NCBI GenBank assembly: GCA_050011815.1
Contig: JBEKIJ010000003.1
Coordinates: 62,001-126,000 of the forward strand
Length of the DNA: 64,000 bases
Direction of reading: 5' to 3'
Origin: Chersky-840 sp050011815
GTDB taxonomy: Bacteria > Actinomycetota > Acidimicrobiia > Acidimicrobiales > UBA8190
The first letter of the stretch is position 1. Every line of letters starts with the position of its first letter. Made by a program: the position numbers and the translations under genes. Shown piece by piece: positions 33,854 through 43,186 of this stretch. The notes beneath the pieces are model-generated. The model saw only the letters and a list, made by a program, of their open reading frames with translations. It was not told where the DNA came from and searched no databases.

Positions 33854-35577
33854 CAGGCTCCCTTTCCAGGTCTCTGCGCGAAGCGGTCGCGCAGCTCGGT
33901 CTTCAGTACCTTGCCACTGGCGTTGGTGGGGAGGAGATCGACCACCTCGACGTAGCGGGGCACTTTGTAATTGGCCATCTGGTCGCGGCTCCAGGCCAGG
34001 AGGTCCTCGGCCAGGGCTCCGGTGTCGGTCCCGGGACGGGGCACCACGAAGGCGCAGCCCACCTCGCCCATGCGGTCGTCGGGCACGCCGATCACCGCCG
34101 CCTGGGCCACCCCGGCGTGGCGGGCCAGGGCGCCTTCGATCTCGGCCGGGTAGGCGTTGAAGCCGCCCACGATGAACATGTCCTTCTTGCGGTCGGTGAT
34201 CCGGAGGTTGCCGGCGTCGTCCATGACCCCCACGTCGCCGGTGTGGAGCCACCCCTCCGCGTCGATGGCCTCGGCGGTGGCCTCGGGGTCCTCGAAGTAG
34301 CCGGCCACGACGGTATAGCCGCGCACCACGATCTCGCCGGGCTCGCCGGGGGCCAGCTCATCTCCCGTGGCGTCGACCACGCGGACCTCGAGGCCGGGGA
34401 TGGCGCGCCCCGAGGTCTCGGCGATGGTCTCCGGCGCATCGCCCCGGCGACACATCGTCACGGTGCCGGTGGACTCGGTGAGCCCGTAGGCGGTGAGGAC
34501 GGTGGAGAAGGTGAGGTCCGAACGCATGCGGTTCACGAGGTCCACCGGGACCACGGCCGCGCCGGTGACGGCCAGACGGAGACTGGAGAGGTCGTAGTCG
34601 CCCCGGCGGGGATGGTCGAGGATCGACTGGTAGAGGGTGGGGGGTCCGGGGAGCACGGTGATGTGCTCGGCGGCCACGGTGGCGAGGACCTTGTCCACGT
34701 CGAAGACGGGCTCGGGGACGATGGTGGCACCCTGCATGAGACAGGCGATGATGCCCGCCTTGTAGCCGAAGGTGTGGAAGAAGGGGTTGACGACGAGGTA
34801 GCGGTCCCCTTCGGCCAGCCCGACGATCGAGGCCCAGGTGGCGAAGGTGCGGAGGGTCTGGGCGTGGGTCGTCATCGCCCCCTTGGGCCGACCGGTGGTG
34901 CCCGAGGTGAAGATGACGTCGGAGAGGTCCCCGCCCGTGACGGCGTGCCAGCGGTCACGCTCGGCTCCCACGTCGACCGGCGCGCCCACCACGCCTTCCT
35001 CGCACTCCACCACACCGGCCGCGCCGGCCAGGAATTCGCGCCAGCCGAAGATGGGGACCTCGTCGGTCGCCGTCACCTCGCTCGTGGTGCCCTCGTCGTC
35101 GCGCAGGAGGACGATGCGCTCCAGATGGGGGACGTCCTCGCCCTCGAGCATGGCCGGGTAGTCGATGCCGAGGAAGCCGCGCACGGTGAAGAGGGCCCGG
35201 GCGCGCGAGCGGGTGAGGACGTAGGCGGCCTCGGGGCCCTTGAAGCGGGTGTTGAGGGGCACCAGGGCGGCCCCGGCGCCGACGAGACCCAGGGCGGCGA
35301 CGATCCACTGCGCCATGTTGGGGGCCCACATGGCCACGCGGTCTCCGGGATGGATGCCCGCGGCCATGGCCGCGCCGGTGACCGCCAGGGCGTCGCGTTC
35401 GAGCTGGGCGAAGCTCAGGCGGATGTCGCCGTCGGCCACCGCCTCGGCCTCGCCGAAACGCGCCGCGGCGTCGGCCACCAGGCCGGGGATCGAGCCCCAG
35501 CGGAGGTCGCCCCGGGGGTCTTCGCCCTCGGGCCCGCCTCCTGGTCCCGCCTCCCGCTCCCCTGTTGGATCTGACAC
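33853..35577 (-). CDS. fadD3: FadD3-like acyl-CoA ligase
   Basis: This 574-residue AMP-forming ligase has VIFTSGTTGRPKGAM, TAYGLTESTGT, GWLHTGDVGVMDDAGNLRITDRKKD, and the A10 Lys in NASGKVLKTEL. It resembles FadD3, which activates HIP (the steroid ring C/D propionate) to its CoA ester in mycobacteria. The neighbouring ipdF- and fadE30-like genes support this; fatty-acid activation is the alternative. It starts at a GTG. Confidence 0.75.
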   Translation of the reverse strand: MSDPTGEREAGPGGGPEGEDPRGDLRWGSIPGLVADAAARFGEAEAVADGDIRLSFAQLERDALAVTGAAMAAGIHPGDRVAMWAPNMAQWIVAALGLVGAGAALVPLNTRFKGPEAAYVLTRSRARALFTVRGFLGIDYPAMLEGEDVPHLERIVLLRDDEGTTSEVTATDEVPIFGWREFLAGAAGVVECEEGVVGAPVDVGAERDRWHAVTGGDLSDVIFTSGTTGRPKGAMTTHAQTLRTFATWASIVGLAEGDRYLVVNPFFHTFGYKAGIIACLMQGATIVPEPVFDVDKVLATVAAEHITVLPGPPTLYQSILDHPRRGDYDLSSLRLAVTGAAVVPVDLVNRMRSDLTFSTVLTAYGLTESTGTVTMCRRGDAPETIAETSGRAIPGLEVRVVDATGDELAPGEPGEIVVRGYTVVAGYFEDPEATAEAIDAEGWLHTGDVGVMDDAGNLRITDRKKDMFIVGGFNAYPAEIEGALARHAGVAQAAVIGVPDDRMGEVGCAFVVPRPGTDTGALAEDLLAWSRDQMANYKVPRYVEVVDLLPTNASGKVLKTELRDRFAQRPGKGA

Positions 35578-35772
35578 GCCGTCAGGCTACCGAAACCGGG
35601 ACGCGGGCCCCCAAGCCGGGGTCGAGGGCCCGACGTCGCTGAACCGGGCTCCCGGTGCGATAATGACGGGGGGACGTTCTCGGGGGGGAGTGCTGAGTGC
35701 AGGGTCTGGGGCTGGTCCGGTGCGTGATGACACCCGTCCGATGAAGGCTGCAGCGCGCATGGTCGGGCGCTG

Positions 35773-36363
35773 ATGCGACGACCCTCGTGGCGACTGGTGG
35801 CCGTGCTGGCGGCGGCGACCCTGCTCGCCGCCTCGTGCTCGGGGTCCACCCCGAAGAAGGCCAAGACCCATCCGCATCACCATTACCTCCAGGAGCTGGC
35901 GGCAGCCCAGGCCGCGGCGGCCAAGACGGCGGCGGCCAAAGCTGAGGCCGAGGCGAATGCCGCCCCCTCGACCACCGTGGCGGTCGGGAACACCGGGCCC
36001 GGGTCGACGACGACCGTCGTCGGCGGAGTCACGACGACCACGGCGCCGGCCACCGCGGGCGTGCCCACCACGACGACACCTGTCGTCATCACCAGGACGG
36101 GGAGGATCCGGCATCGGATCGTCGTTCCCGTGATCGACAGGTTGAAGCCGTTGCAGAGCTACACCGGCGCCACCGTGATGATCGTCGGCAAGCGCCTCCA
36201 GCACGCCACGACGGTGGCGTTCGACGGGATCGTCGCCAAGATCAGCTTCGATTCCTCCACCCGGATCAAGGCCATCGTCCCCGTCGGTGCCACGAGCGGG
36301 CCCATCAGCGTCATCACCCCCTACGGCACCGCCACGATCCAGGGGTTCAGCATCATCGCCTGA
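35773..36363 (+). CDS. lipoprotein with IPT/TIG domain
   Basis: This 196-residue protein has a signal peptide with a lipobox LAASC (Cys22), an Ala-rich coiled segment (about 40-65), a Thr-rich linker, and an IPT/TIG domain (PVIDRLKPLQSYTGATVMIVG ... ISVITPYGTATIQGFSI). It would be anchored outside the membrane. It lies between two leftward steroid-type genes, on the opposite strand. Confidence 0.8.
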   Translation: MRRPSWRLVAVLAAATLLAASCSGSTPKKAKTHPHHHYLQELAAAQAAAAKTAAAKAEAEANAAPSTTVAVGNTGPGSTTTVVGGVTTTTAPATAGVPTTTTPVVITRTGRIRHRIVVPVIDRLKPLQSYTGATVMIVGKRLQHATTVAFDGIVAKISFDSSTRIKAIVPVGATSGPISVITPYGTATIQGFSIIA

Positions 36364-36373
36364 GACACCCGTC

Positions 36374-36403
36374 TCGAGGCGACCGCCGTCATGGCGACCT
36401 CGA
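36374..36403. terminator. convergent hairpin terminator candidate
   Basis: TCGAGG (36374-36379) pairs with CCTCGA (36398-36403), with an inner GCC/GGC pair. It lies between convergent genes ending at 36363 and 36416. Confidence 0.4.
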
Positions 36404-36415
36404 CCGGTGTTGCTA

Positions 36416-37243
36416 TCAGGGGTGCTGGCTCGAGACCGAGACGATCTCGCCGCTCATGTAGGACGAGTAGTCGCTCGCCAGGAAGACCATGACGTTGGCG
36501 ACCTCCCAGGTCTCGGCCGAACGTCCGAAGAGCTCGGCCTGGCGCAGACGGTCGAGCTCGTCGTCGGGGAAGACCCGGTTGAGGAAGGGGTGCAGGGCCA
36601 GACTGGGGGCCACGGCGTTCACGCGCACGCCGTGGGGAGCCGCCTCCACCGCGGCGCAGCGGGTGAGGGCCATGACGCCGGCCTTGGCCGCCGCGTAGTG
36701 GGACTGGTCGGCCTGGGCGCGCCACCCGAGCACCGAGGCGTTGTTCACGATCACTCCCGATCCCTGGGCGTACATGTGGCGGAGCCCGGCGCGCATGCAG
36801 CGGAAGGTGCCGGTGAGGGTGATGTCGAGGACCGTCGACCACTGGTCGTCGGTCATGTCGACGATGGGGGCGTTGCCCCCGAGACCGGCGTTGTTGACGG
36901 CCACGTCGATACGGCCGTGCTCGGCCATGGCGGTGTCGTAGAGGTGCTGGACCTGGGCCTCGACGGTCACGTTGCAGGGCACGGCCAAAGGTTTGGTCCC
37001 CGTCACCTCGGCCAGCGCCTCGGCGGCCTCACCCAGCCGGCGTTCGTGGGCGTCGGAGATCACCACCACCGCACCCTCCTCCGCGCAGCGCCTGGCGGCG
37101 GAGAATCCGATACCGGTGCCCGCCGCGGCGGTGACGACCACCACCTTGCCCTCGAGCAGGGCATGGGGGCCCGGTGCCACGGGTGCAGATGGTCGCGGTC
37201 CCGGTGACTGGCCTTCGGGAGGGTGGGGGTCGGCGGGTGTCAC
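36416..37243 (-). CDS. ipdF: IpdF-like SDR (steroid ring C/D catabolism)
   Basis: This 275-residue SDR has VTAAAGTGIG, VNNAGLGGNAP, VIVNNASVLGWRAQ (Ser170), SHYAAAKAGV (Tyr183, Lys187) and DYSSYMSGEIVSVSSQ. The TAAAGTGIG and LGWRAQ-Q-SHYAAAK stretches closely match mycobacterial IpdF (KstR2 regulon), which reduces the 5-hydroxy/keto HIP-CoA intermediate. The GTG start overlaps the FadE30 stop (GTGA). A Pro-rich N-terminal extension of about 28 residues is unusual. Confidence 0.82.
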   Translation of the reverse strand: MTPADPHPPEGQSPGPRPSAPVAPGPHALLEGKVVVVTAAAGTGIGFSAARRCAEEGAVVVISDAHERRLGEAAEALAEVTGTKPLAVPCNVTVEAQVQHLYDTAMAEHGRIDVAVNNAGLGGNAPIVDMTDDQWSTVLDITLTGTFRCMRAGLRHMYAQGSGVIVNNASVLGWRAQADQSHYAAAKAGVMALTRCAAVEAAPHGVRVNAVAPSLALHPFLNRVFPDDELDRLRQAELFGRSAETWEVANVMVFLASDYSSYMSGEIVSVSSQHP

Positions 37244-38451
37244 GGGGACGGGGCTCCCTTCGCGGTGGCGGGGACCTTGGGCTCGGGGGGGAGCCCGAGG
37301 ACGCGCTCACCGATGATGTTGCGCTGGATCTCGTTCGAGCCGCCGTAGATGGTGTCGGCCCGACTGAAGAGGAAGATGCGTTGGAGGTCGTCGAGTTCGT
37401 AGGGGAGGGCGTCGGCCACCAGTGACGAGGCGCCCAGGACGTCCATGGCCAGGTCGCCGAGATCCCGGTGCCAGGTGGCCCAGAAGAGCTTGGAGATCGA
37501 GGCCTGGGGTGGGGCCACGGGGCCGTCCACGCCGGTGAGGGAGCGGAGGGTGTTGAGGCGGAGGATGAAGAGGCGGATCCACACCTCGGCCAGGCGCTGA
37601 CGGAGCACCCTGTTGGTGGTGGCCCCGTTCTTCGCCGCGACCTCCAAGAGGTGGTCGAGCTCGCGGCGGAAACCCACGATGTCGCCGAGGAGGCCCACGC
37701 CGCGCTCGAAGGCCAGGGTGGCGAGGGCCACGCGCCACCCGTCGTTGACCTCACCCACGACCATGTCGGCATCGGTGTGGGCGCGGTCGAAGAAGACCTC
37801 GTTGAACTCCGAGGTCCCGGTCATCTGCCTGATGGGCCGGATCTCGACGCCGGGCTGGTCCATGGGGACGAGAAGGTAGGAGAGCCCTCGGTGGCGGGGG
37901 GCCTCGGGATCGGTGCGACAGACCACGAAGCACCAGTCCGACCACTGGGCGTAGGAGGTCCACACCTTCTGACCCGTGATGACCCACTCGCCGTGTTCGA
38001 GGACGGCCTTGGTCTGGACGTTGGCGAGGTCCGAACCGGCGTCGGGCTCGGAGTAGCCCTGGCACCACAACTCGGTGCCCCACCGGATGGGATTGAGGAA
38101 GCGCTTCTTCTGGGCTTCGGTCCCGTAGGCGATCAGGGTCGGGCCGAGGAGCCCCTCCCCCATGACGTTGACCCGGGCCGGGGCATCGGCGCGGACGTAC
38201 TCCTCGTTCCAGATGACCTGTTGGGACATGGGCGCGCCCCGGCCGCCGTACTCGACGGGCCAGCCCACACAGGTCCACCCCTCGGCGCCGAGCTTGCGCT
38301 CCCAGGCCAGGCGGAGATCCCGGCCCTCGTGCTGGAGCCCGGCCCGGCCCAGCCCCCGGGCCTCGGCGAATTCTCCGGTCAGGTTGGCCTCGAGCCAGGT
38401 GCGGGCCTCGGCTCGGAAGGCGGCGTCCTCAGGGCTGTCGTGGAGGTCCAT
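37240..38451 (-). CDS. fadE30: acyl-CoA dehydrogenase, FadE30-like
   Basis: This 403-residue flavin enzyme has GYSEPDAGSDLA, WVITGQKVWTSYAQ, and the C-terminal IYGGSNEIQRNIIGERVLGLP. It oxidises an acyl-CoA to the enoyl-CoA. The fadE30-ipdF-fadD3 neighbourhood matches steroid ring C/D catabolism in mycobacteria, where FadE30 acts on the HIP-CoA route. ipdF follows with a GTGA overlap. The 5' gap contains CCTGGCCAGG (38475-38484), a palindrome of unclear meaning. Confidence 0.82.
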   Translation of the reverse strand: MDLHDSPEDAAFRAEARTWLEANLTGEFAEARGLGRAGLQHEGRDLRLAWERKLGAEGWTCVGWPVEYGGRGAPMSQQVIWNEEYVRADAPARVNVMGEGLLGPTLIAYGTEAQKKRFLNPIRWGTELWCQGYSEPDAGSDLANVQTKAVLEHGEWVITGQKVWTSYAQWSDWCFVVCRTDPEAPRHRGLSYLLVPMDQPGVEIRPIRQMTGTSEFNEVFFDRAHTDADMVVGEVNDGWRVALATLAFERGVGLLGDIVGFRRELDHLLEVAAKNGATTNRVLRQRLAEVWIRLFILRLNTLRSLTGVDGPVAPPQASISKLFWATWHRDLGDLAMDVLGASSLVADALPYELDDLQRIFLFSRADTIYGGSNEIQRNIIGERVLGLPPEPKVPATAKGAPSP

Positions 38452-38680
38452 GGGGTGGGTTTGCCGTCATGCTCCCTGGCCAGGAGCGTTTCTGGGGCGA
38501 CGATAGCAAAGGGGTCCCGACCGCCCCAGGGACACATGGCTATGTCTCGGGAGGGGCGATCCGACGGCGAGAAATCTTTGTGGAGGCGTGGAACAGTTAC
38601 CCAGGGGACGGCGTTACCGAGGCATGGGATTACTCCAAAGAGTCATGGGCAGATCAGCGCGACCCCCGAGGAGGGCAACC

Positions 38681-39100
38681 GTGAGTTCAGAGACCGTGCA
38701 GCCAGAGATCGTGAAGACCGAGGACGAGTGGAAGGCTGAGCTCGACCCCGAGCGGTACCACGTCCTGCGGGAGAAGGGCACCGAGCCGGCGTGGACCGGG
38801 GCGCTCCTCGACGTGCACGACCCCGGCCTGTTCCGGTGCGCGGCGTGTGGGGCCGAGCTGTTCCGGTCCGACGACAAGTTCGACTCGGGATCGGGGTGGC
38901 CGAGCTTCACCAAGGCGGCGGCCGACGGCGTCATCACCGAGCACGACGACAGTTCGTTCGGCATGCGCCGGACCGAGGTGACCTGTGCAAAGTGTGGCGG
39001 GCACCTGGGCCACGTCTTCCCCGACGGGCCGGCTCCCACCGGTGACCGGTACTGCATCAACTCGCTGTCGCTCGAGTTCGAGCCCGGCGCAGAAACGTAA
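38681..39100 (+). CDS. msrB: peptide-methionine (R)-S-oxide reductase MsrB
   Basis: This 139-residue enzyme has the zinc Cys pairs CAAC (53, 56) and CAKC (102, 105), SGWPSFTKA, and the catalytic Cys125 in RYCINSLSL. It repairs methionine-R-sulfoxide in proteins. The GTG start follows GAGGAGGGCAACC. A terminator hairpin follows the stop codon. Confidence 0.95.
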   Translation: MSSETVQPEIVKTEDEWKAELDPERYHVLREKGTEPAWTGALLDVHDPGLFRCAACGAELFRSDDKFDSGSGWPSFTKAAADGVITEHDDSSFGMRRTEVTCAKCGGHLGHVFPDGPAPTGDRYCINSLSLEFEPGAET

Positions 39101-39121
39101 ACGGGGGTTCCGTGCCGAGAT

Positions 39122-39156
39122 TCAGCCGCCGGACGCCACGGACGCCCGGCGGCTGA
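39122..39156. terminator. bidirectional terminator between msrB and the leftward small gene
   Basis: TCAGCCGCCGG (39122-39132) is perfectly complementary to CCGGCGGCTGA (39146-39156) around a 13-base loop. It lies between stop codons at 39100 and 39159. Confidence 0.65.
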
Positions 39157-39158
39157 GC

Positions 39159-39323
39159 TCAATCAGCAACGAGCCGCGCTTCGATCAGTTCGAAGAGGGC
39201 GGCGAGTCGACCGGCTTCGGCGGCTCGTCCGGTTCGCAAGAGTGCACGCTCGGCTTCGGCACATGCTTCGCAGGCATCGAACGCTTCGCGTTTGGTGAGA
39301 ACAACGGTCGTCGAGAAACTCAC
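39159..39323 (-). CDS. small Ala/Glu-rich protein, 54 residues
   Basis: The GTG at 39323 has a very good Shine-Dalgarno (AAAGGAG, five bases upstream). The product SFSTTVVLTKREAFDACEAC is followed by AEAERALLRTGRAAEAGRLA, mostly amphipathic helix, with two Cys. The frame also opens at GTG 39359, overlapping the upstream stop, but that lacks the site. I do not recognise it. Confidence 0.6.
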   Translation of the reverse strand: MSFSTTVVLTKREAFDACEACAEAERALLRTGRAAEAGRLAALFELIEARLVAD

Positions 39324-39355
39324 TCGTGCTCCTTTGTGGGGTAGGAGAGAGGGAT

Positions 39356-39619
39356 TCACCTTTTCCTCTCCACCAACTCATCGGGCGATTTGCGTCGGGG
39401 GCCGTCGCTGGCGCGCCACAGGACGAGCAGCGTCGACGCGCCAACAAGGACTCCGGCAACAGATGCGAGCACGAGACCCCATCCAAAACGCTCGAGCAAT
39501 GGCCAAGCTGGGATCCAGGAACCGAGTCTTCTGATCGCCTGGTCGGCGGGCCGAGCGACAGACGGAACCGCTGCAAGGACAGGGAGGACGAACCAAAGCG
39601 GTACGGTGACAACGATCAC
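39356..39619 (-). CDS. small two-helix membrane protein
   Basis: The GTG at 39619 follows AAGGAG (six-base spacing) and gives 87 residues with two membrane helices (VIVVTVPLWFVLPVLAAVP and GWGLVLASVAGVLVGASTLL). Its stop overlaps a possible upstream start of the next small gene. It follows ssb on the same strand; function is unknown. Confidence 0.6.
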   Translation of the reverse strand: MIVVTVPLWFVLPVLAAVPSVARPADQAIRRLGSWIPAWPLLERFGWGLVLASVAGVLVGASTLLVLWRASDGPRRKSPDELVERKR

Positions 39620-39699
39620 CTGCTTCTCCTTCACGGTGACCCGGGACCGACTGACCGGACTCGCGACAGCAAGACCGTCGCGAGTCCGGATCACGCCGG

Positions 39700-40134
39700 T
39701 CAGGCGTCGATTCCAATGACCTCGGCTTCGCCGGCCGGGTCGGAGTTGCCGGCAAGGTCGCCCTGGTCGGGACCGCGACGCTCGGTCCGAGAGATCTCAG
39801 CAGTGGCGAAGCGGAGTGATGGACCCACCTCTTCGGCCGTAACTTCGACCCGACTCCGGCGGTCGCCATTGTCGGTCTCCCAACTATGTTGCTCGAGTCG
39901 CCCGGTCACGATAACGCGATGGCCCTTCACAAGACTCAGCGCAACATTCTCCGCGAGGTCCCTCCAACACACAACGTCGAAGAACGACGTGGCTTCTTCC
40001 CATTCGTCGGATCCCTTGGGTTGCCACCGGCGATTGACGGCCAAACCAAAGGTCGCGTTTGCCTGGCCATCCCGCGTGTAGCGGATCTCTGGATCTCGGG
40101 TCAGGTTTCCTGACAGAGTCGTCGTGTTGCTCAT
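39700..40134 (-). CDS. ssb: single-stranded DNA-binding protein with short tail
   Basis: This 144-residue protein has an OB fold: TTTLSGNLTRDPEIRYTRDG, ATFGLAVNRRW, FFDVVCWRDLAENV, GHRVIVTGRLEQHSWE. The C-terminus ends EAEVIGIDA without the acidic DDDxPF tip that recruits partner proteins, and the linker is short. This suggests a second SSB, perhaps for competence or a specialised role, rather than the essential replication SSB. The ATG at 40134 has GAGGAGG upstream. Confidence 0.88.
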   Translation of the reverse strand: MSNTTTLSGNLTRDPEIRYTRDGQANATFGLAVNRRWQPKGSDEWEEATSFFDVVCWRDLAENVALSLVKGHRVIVTGRLEQHSWETDNGDRRSRVEVTAEEVGPSLRFATAEISRTERRGPDQGDLAGNSDPAGEAEVIGIDA

Positions 40135-40300
40135 CGAGTCATTTCCTCCTCGTCTCTGGCTCACCCTCTGGTGGCAAGCTCCATCGTGGAGGACTGCCCT
40201 TGCGAAGAACCTCCCCGCTACCTTTCCGTGATCTTTGCCGAAGCGAGCCGACAAGCGTTTGGCCTGCCCGCAAAGAACGAGGAGCGCGGTTGGCGGCGAT

Positions 40301-43186
40301 TCAGTGACTCCGCGCGGCGAATGATCGGCGCGAAAGCTGGCGGTAGAGCGCTAAGGTCTCTGGATGCACGGCGTCGAATGGCTCCACGTCATCGGCAACG
40401 AGATGAACGAGCTCAGCCATGACTGACTCGACTCCCGCAGGATTTCCGGCCACATCTGCGGCGTTCATGAGAACTCGATAGAGCCGCTCATCGTATGGGC
40501 TCACGCGCAGGCCTTGGCGGGCCGACCACTCTGCTCCCGGAGCATCGAAGGCTTTCAGGCAATGTCTTGCATAGCGGCACGCCAAGTCCACGATCCCGGC
40601 CTCGACGGTGGCGAGAATCCCCTCGAGGACTACCCAGTCGGGCGAACGAAGTCCGTCAAACGGCCGACCGGCGATCTGCATCAAGGCTTGGCGCCAGTCA
40701 TCCGGCCGTGACGATTGCGACAGTTCGACAAACGCATCCCAATCGGTCCGGACACCGGGCCCCAAAGCCAGACGACCGCGGGATCGTGGTAGATGATCTT
40801 CACCAGAGGCAGACGTTCCTAACGATCGACGGGCCGCGGAGGCGGTGGAATGGAGGCTTGCTGGTGCCATCGCTTTGTCCGGCCACAACGCAGTCGCCCA
40901 CTGCTCATTGCTCACACCACCGGGGTGCACAGCGAGATACACGATTAGCTCGATCGCCCAGGCGCGAGTGAACATTCTGGCTGCACCCGTGATCTCAACG
41001 GGCCCAAGAACGCGTACGAGAACGCTCGGCTGATCCAGACAGCTGGTGGCAGGAGGCTCGCCGGGGGCCTCGAGCTGAGGTGGTCGCTCATCGAAGGTGG
41101 ATGCGCGTTCTGGTATTCGAAGAGACAAGCTCTCGTAGGGTCCCTCGTCTGGCGTGACTCCGGCAGTCTGGATTGCGACAGAGACGAGGCCAGCAACCCC
41201 CTCGGCAAGGTTCGATGGGACGGGCTGACTCGAGAGAGAGGGCCACCGAAGGTTCGCCCCATCCACCGATACGCGGCCCCCACCAGCTCGGACGCGCCAA
41301 CGTGCCGAAAGGACGTCACAACCGCAGACCACGGCTACACCAAGAGATCCGTCGCCGGCCACCTCGATGAGATCGTCGAGCGCACCGAGCTCCTCCACGG
41401 AGGCGGTTGGAGAGCAGACCACAAGGCAGAGATCCCAGGCGTCACCCCCATCCTGCCACCGAGTCTCGCTGTTTGTAGCACGACCACCCAAAGCTAAAAG
41501 GGCAGCGCGTTCGCGTGCCCTGCGCTCCATCTTGGCACCTACGGCTTTGAGCGACCCTGCGTGGCTCACCCGCTCGAGACCCTCGCTTCCCTCTCCGAAA
41601 CCGACCAGGACAAGGTCGATCTGGTCGGACCATTTGGCCGTGGCCAGCTCAACAGCGATTGCCTGGACGAGCGGGTCGGTCTCAGGTCCCGAGATCGCGA
41701 CCGAACCGGCTCTTTCCATGTTGACCAAGACGATGCCAAGCTCATCTCGTCCCAGTGTGACGAGGGACGGGAGCGGTGCATCGATTCCCACAACCTCGAG
41801 GTCATTGCGAAGCGCGTCGATACGTTGTCCACTCTTCGTCAGGATCCAGCTGGTTCCGTCCGACCCGAATTCGAACGGTGGTGGTGGAGATGAAAGCGGA
41901 CTCGAAGGGTCAAGCACGATCTCGACAGCGTTGGGACGCAGGAGAACGGCCGAGACAACGGGCGTCTCCAGATGTTCGCGACGCACCGTTACCGAGAGAA
42001 GGCGAAGGCTCAAGTCGATCCACTCGGCTGACCCTGGGTCGGATGCGATCCGCAGCCCTCGCTCCAGTTCGACCAGATCTCCTTCTGGAAGGGCAATCCG
42101 AAGTCCGGTAGGACGTAGCCGTTGCTGCGCCCGGCGCATGCGGTCGAGCAAGGCAACGATGCCGGCTCCCAACAGTCCGTATCCGATCGGCGCCACGGGA
42201 ATATGGCGGCCAGGTGATCCACGGTCCCTCTCGGGTGCCCGGGATGTCATGAAGTCGCCTTGAGTCCGGATGTCGTTGGCACTCTCGAAATGGGGTTTAT
42301 CGAGAGTCGTTAGCCCCGCTATGCCCATCGCGGGAGCGACCCAGACCGAGGCACCGTTGGTATGTAGATTCGGCACGCTCGTTTCCGAAGCAATGAGAGA
42401 AGAGGGCGATACCTGAGTCACCTCAGCATCACCACTCACGACTCCTGGAATCACGAGTAACCAACCGGGTCGAATCCAATGGTCGTCGGTGAGCTCTTCG
42501 CCGTCGGGTTGTCGACGCCCGTAGTTGGCTGCAGCGATCAGCCGCCAGTCCAACGGCGAACCAAGCTCCTCCTCAGCAATCGACCAAAGCGTGTCCCGAG
42601 GCTTCACTACGTAGATTCGTCCGGGTGCCTCCGACGCCGTCGATGTAATCGGGACGGTCTCTACGTCTATTCCTGCGGGAGGATTCGAGACGTAGATCGT
42701 GCTCGAACTCTCGAGCCGGGTAGAGCCTGGCCGTTCATATGGACCAGGGGCAGAGACGGCGGAGACTTGAATTCTCAGAGGTGCCATTTGGCGGCTTGGA
42801 AACCCGAATGCCAAAGACGCACCTACCAAGCCGGCCACCAGTGACTGAATGTGACGACTTCCCGGCACCCTCCCAGGGATGCGACCCCGGACTCGACTCA
42901 CAACGTCGACAACGACACAGACGACGAACCATGCCCAAGCGAGCCATGCGATCGACCAGACGAGTTTTGTCGTCGCGCCGTCGCTGAAACGTCGAGCCAA
43001 TGCATTTCCGACCTGTCCCGGGTGAACCAAGAGGTAACGCATTTCCCCGAGAGGTGGCGTGGCGTGTGCTGCCAACAGCAGCGACGGCACCCCTATGAGG
43101 AGCCCGAAGAACCCCAGCGTCGTTGCCACCCAGAACACCAACCCTCTGCGACCGGCAAGACGATTCGGACCACGGGCCACGACCAT
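40301..43186 (-). CDS. LysM-BTAD regulator of the tad locus
   Basis: This 961-residue protein has two or three membrane helices (about 15-40, 75-95, 113-128), a LysM domain (191-248; IYVVKPRDTLWSIAEEELG), a large middle part, and a C-terminal winged helix with a BTAD domain (about 735-950; VRVLGPVEITGAARMFTRAW). LysM binds peptidoglycan, so the protein may sense the wall and regulate pilus expression. Such proteins accompany tad loci in actinobacteria. No DNA target can be seen. It is the last gene of the tad operon. Confidence 0.8.
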   Translation of the reverse strand: MVVARGPNRLAGRRGLVFWVATTLGFFGLLIGVPSLLLAAHATPPLGEMRYLLVHPGQVGNALARRFSDGATTKLVWSIAWLAWAWFVVCVVVDVVSRVRGRIPGRVPGSRHIQSLVAGLVGASLAFGFPSRQMAPLRIQVSAVSAPGPYERPGSTRLESSSTIYVSNPPAGIDVETVPITSTASEAPGRIYVVKPRDTLWSIAEEELGSPLDWRLIAAANYGRRQPDGEELTDDHWIRPGWLLVIPGVVSGDAEVTQVSPSSLIASETSVPNLHTNGASVWVAPAMGIAGLTTLDKPHFESANDIRTQGDFMTSRAPERDRGSPGRHIPVAPIGYGLLGAGIVALLDRMRRAQQRLRPTGLRIALPEGDLVELERGLRIASDPGSAEWIDLSLRLLSVTVRREHLETPVVSAVLLRPNAVEIVLDPSSPLSSPPPPFEFGSDGTSWILTKSGQRIDALRNDLEVVGIDAPLPSLVTLGRDELGIVLVNMERAGSVAISGPETDPLVQAIAVELATAKWSDQIDLVLVGFGEGSEGLERVSHAGSLKAVGAKMERRARERAALLALGGRATNSETRWQDGGDAWDLCLVVCSPTASVEELGALDDLIEVAGDGSLGVAVVCGCDVLSARWRVRAGGGRVSVDGANLRWPSLSSQPVPSNLAEGVAGLVSVAIQTAGVTPDEGPYESLSLRIPERASTFDERPPQLEAPGEPPATSCLDQPSVLVRVLGPVEITGAARMFTRAWAIELIVYLAVHPGGVSNEQWATALWPDKAMAPASLHSTASAARRSLGTSASGEDHLPRSRGRLALGPGVRTDWDAFVELSQSSRPDDWRQALMQIAGRPFDGLRSPDWVVLEGILATVEAGIVDLACRYARHCLKAFDAPGAEWSARQGLRVSPYDERLYRVLMNAADVAGNPAGVESVMAELVHLVADDVEPFDAVHPETLALYRQLSRRSFAARSH

